Assembly (NCBI GenBank): GCA_937894825.1
Contig: CALCQT010000515.1
Location: forward strand, 1 to 5,383
Source of the DNA: an uncultured Anaerolineaceae bacterium
GTDB lineage: Bacteria; Chloroflexota; Anaerolineae; Anaerolineales; Anaerolineaceae
Reading direction: 5' to 3'
DNA: 5,383 bases
This document shows, piece after piece, positions 5,366 to 5,383 of this stretch (position 1 is its first letter; each line of letters begins with the position of its first letter). A model generated the notes under the pieces. The model was not told where the DNA came from. It made no database searches and saw nothing but the letters and a program-made list of their open reading frames with translations. The position numbers and the translations under genes were made by a program.

Positions 5366-5383
5366 ATGACCGGAAATATTACC
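5366..5383 (+). CDS. Start of the next gene, probably a sugar ABC permease, cut by window edge
   Basis: ATG 5366 is preceded by a purine-rich AAAGGAAGG (5346-5354) and CGGA (5357-5360), good ribosome binding candidates. Only six codons are visible (M-T-G-N-I-T). Position right after a CUT1 binding-protein gene, on the same strand, makes a MalF/AglF-type permease the most likely identity. That rests on gene order alone, since the six residues carry no family signal. Confidence 0.5.

Overview
The window is about 5.4 kb of ordinary-looking bacterial chromosome with mid-range GC. It holds two complete genes, one gene cut by the left edge, one truncated gene remnant, and the first six codons of a gene cut by the right edge. 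The gene content fits an anaerobic heterotroph: a cobalamin-type radical SAM protein of the TIGR03960 kind, and a LacI-family regulator beside a sugar ABC uptake operon. Chloroflexota (Anaerolineae-like) is my best guess, with Firmicutes or another phylum possible. I have no rRNA or other marker to settle it.

Left part, minus strand (1-2520). A radical SAM/B12-binding-type protein fills 1-1774. It starts at a TTG codon and runs off the window just before its expected C-terminus. Upstream of it and in the same direction is a 182-codon remnant of an ABC exporter (1911-2459). The remnant keeps a strong Shine-Dalgarno, a TATAAT -10 box and the first four membrane helices, but has lost the last two helices and the whole ATPase domain. 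The reading frame leaves the recognisable family sequence near position 1970 and runs into a short unrelated AT-rich tract.

Right part, plus strand (2600-5383). A LacI-family repressor (2701-3699) is followed after 56 bases by a CUT1-type sugar-binding protein resembling AglE alpha-glucoside receptors (3756-5072). A 293-base spacer follows, rich in hairpins and palindromes. A ribosome binding site and ATG at 5366 then begin what is probably the first permease of the transporter. The likely logic is local control: the LacI protein senses a sugar or sugar derivative and represses the uptake operon next to it. Two near-identical ATTC-N2-GAAT palindromes, one before the binding-protein gene and one in the leader of the next gene, are candidate operators. 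A different palindrome, TGTAA-N4-TTACA, sits in the lacI leader.

I found no CRISPR array, tRNA, rRNA, transposase or phage gene. I do not see a clearly new biological system. The points worth following up are the ABC-exporter truncation, the paired palindromes, the structured leader before the permease, and an odd hinge in the LacI protein.
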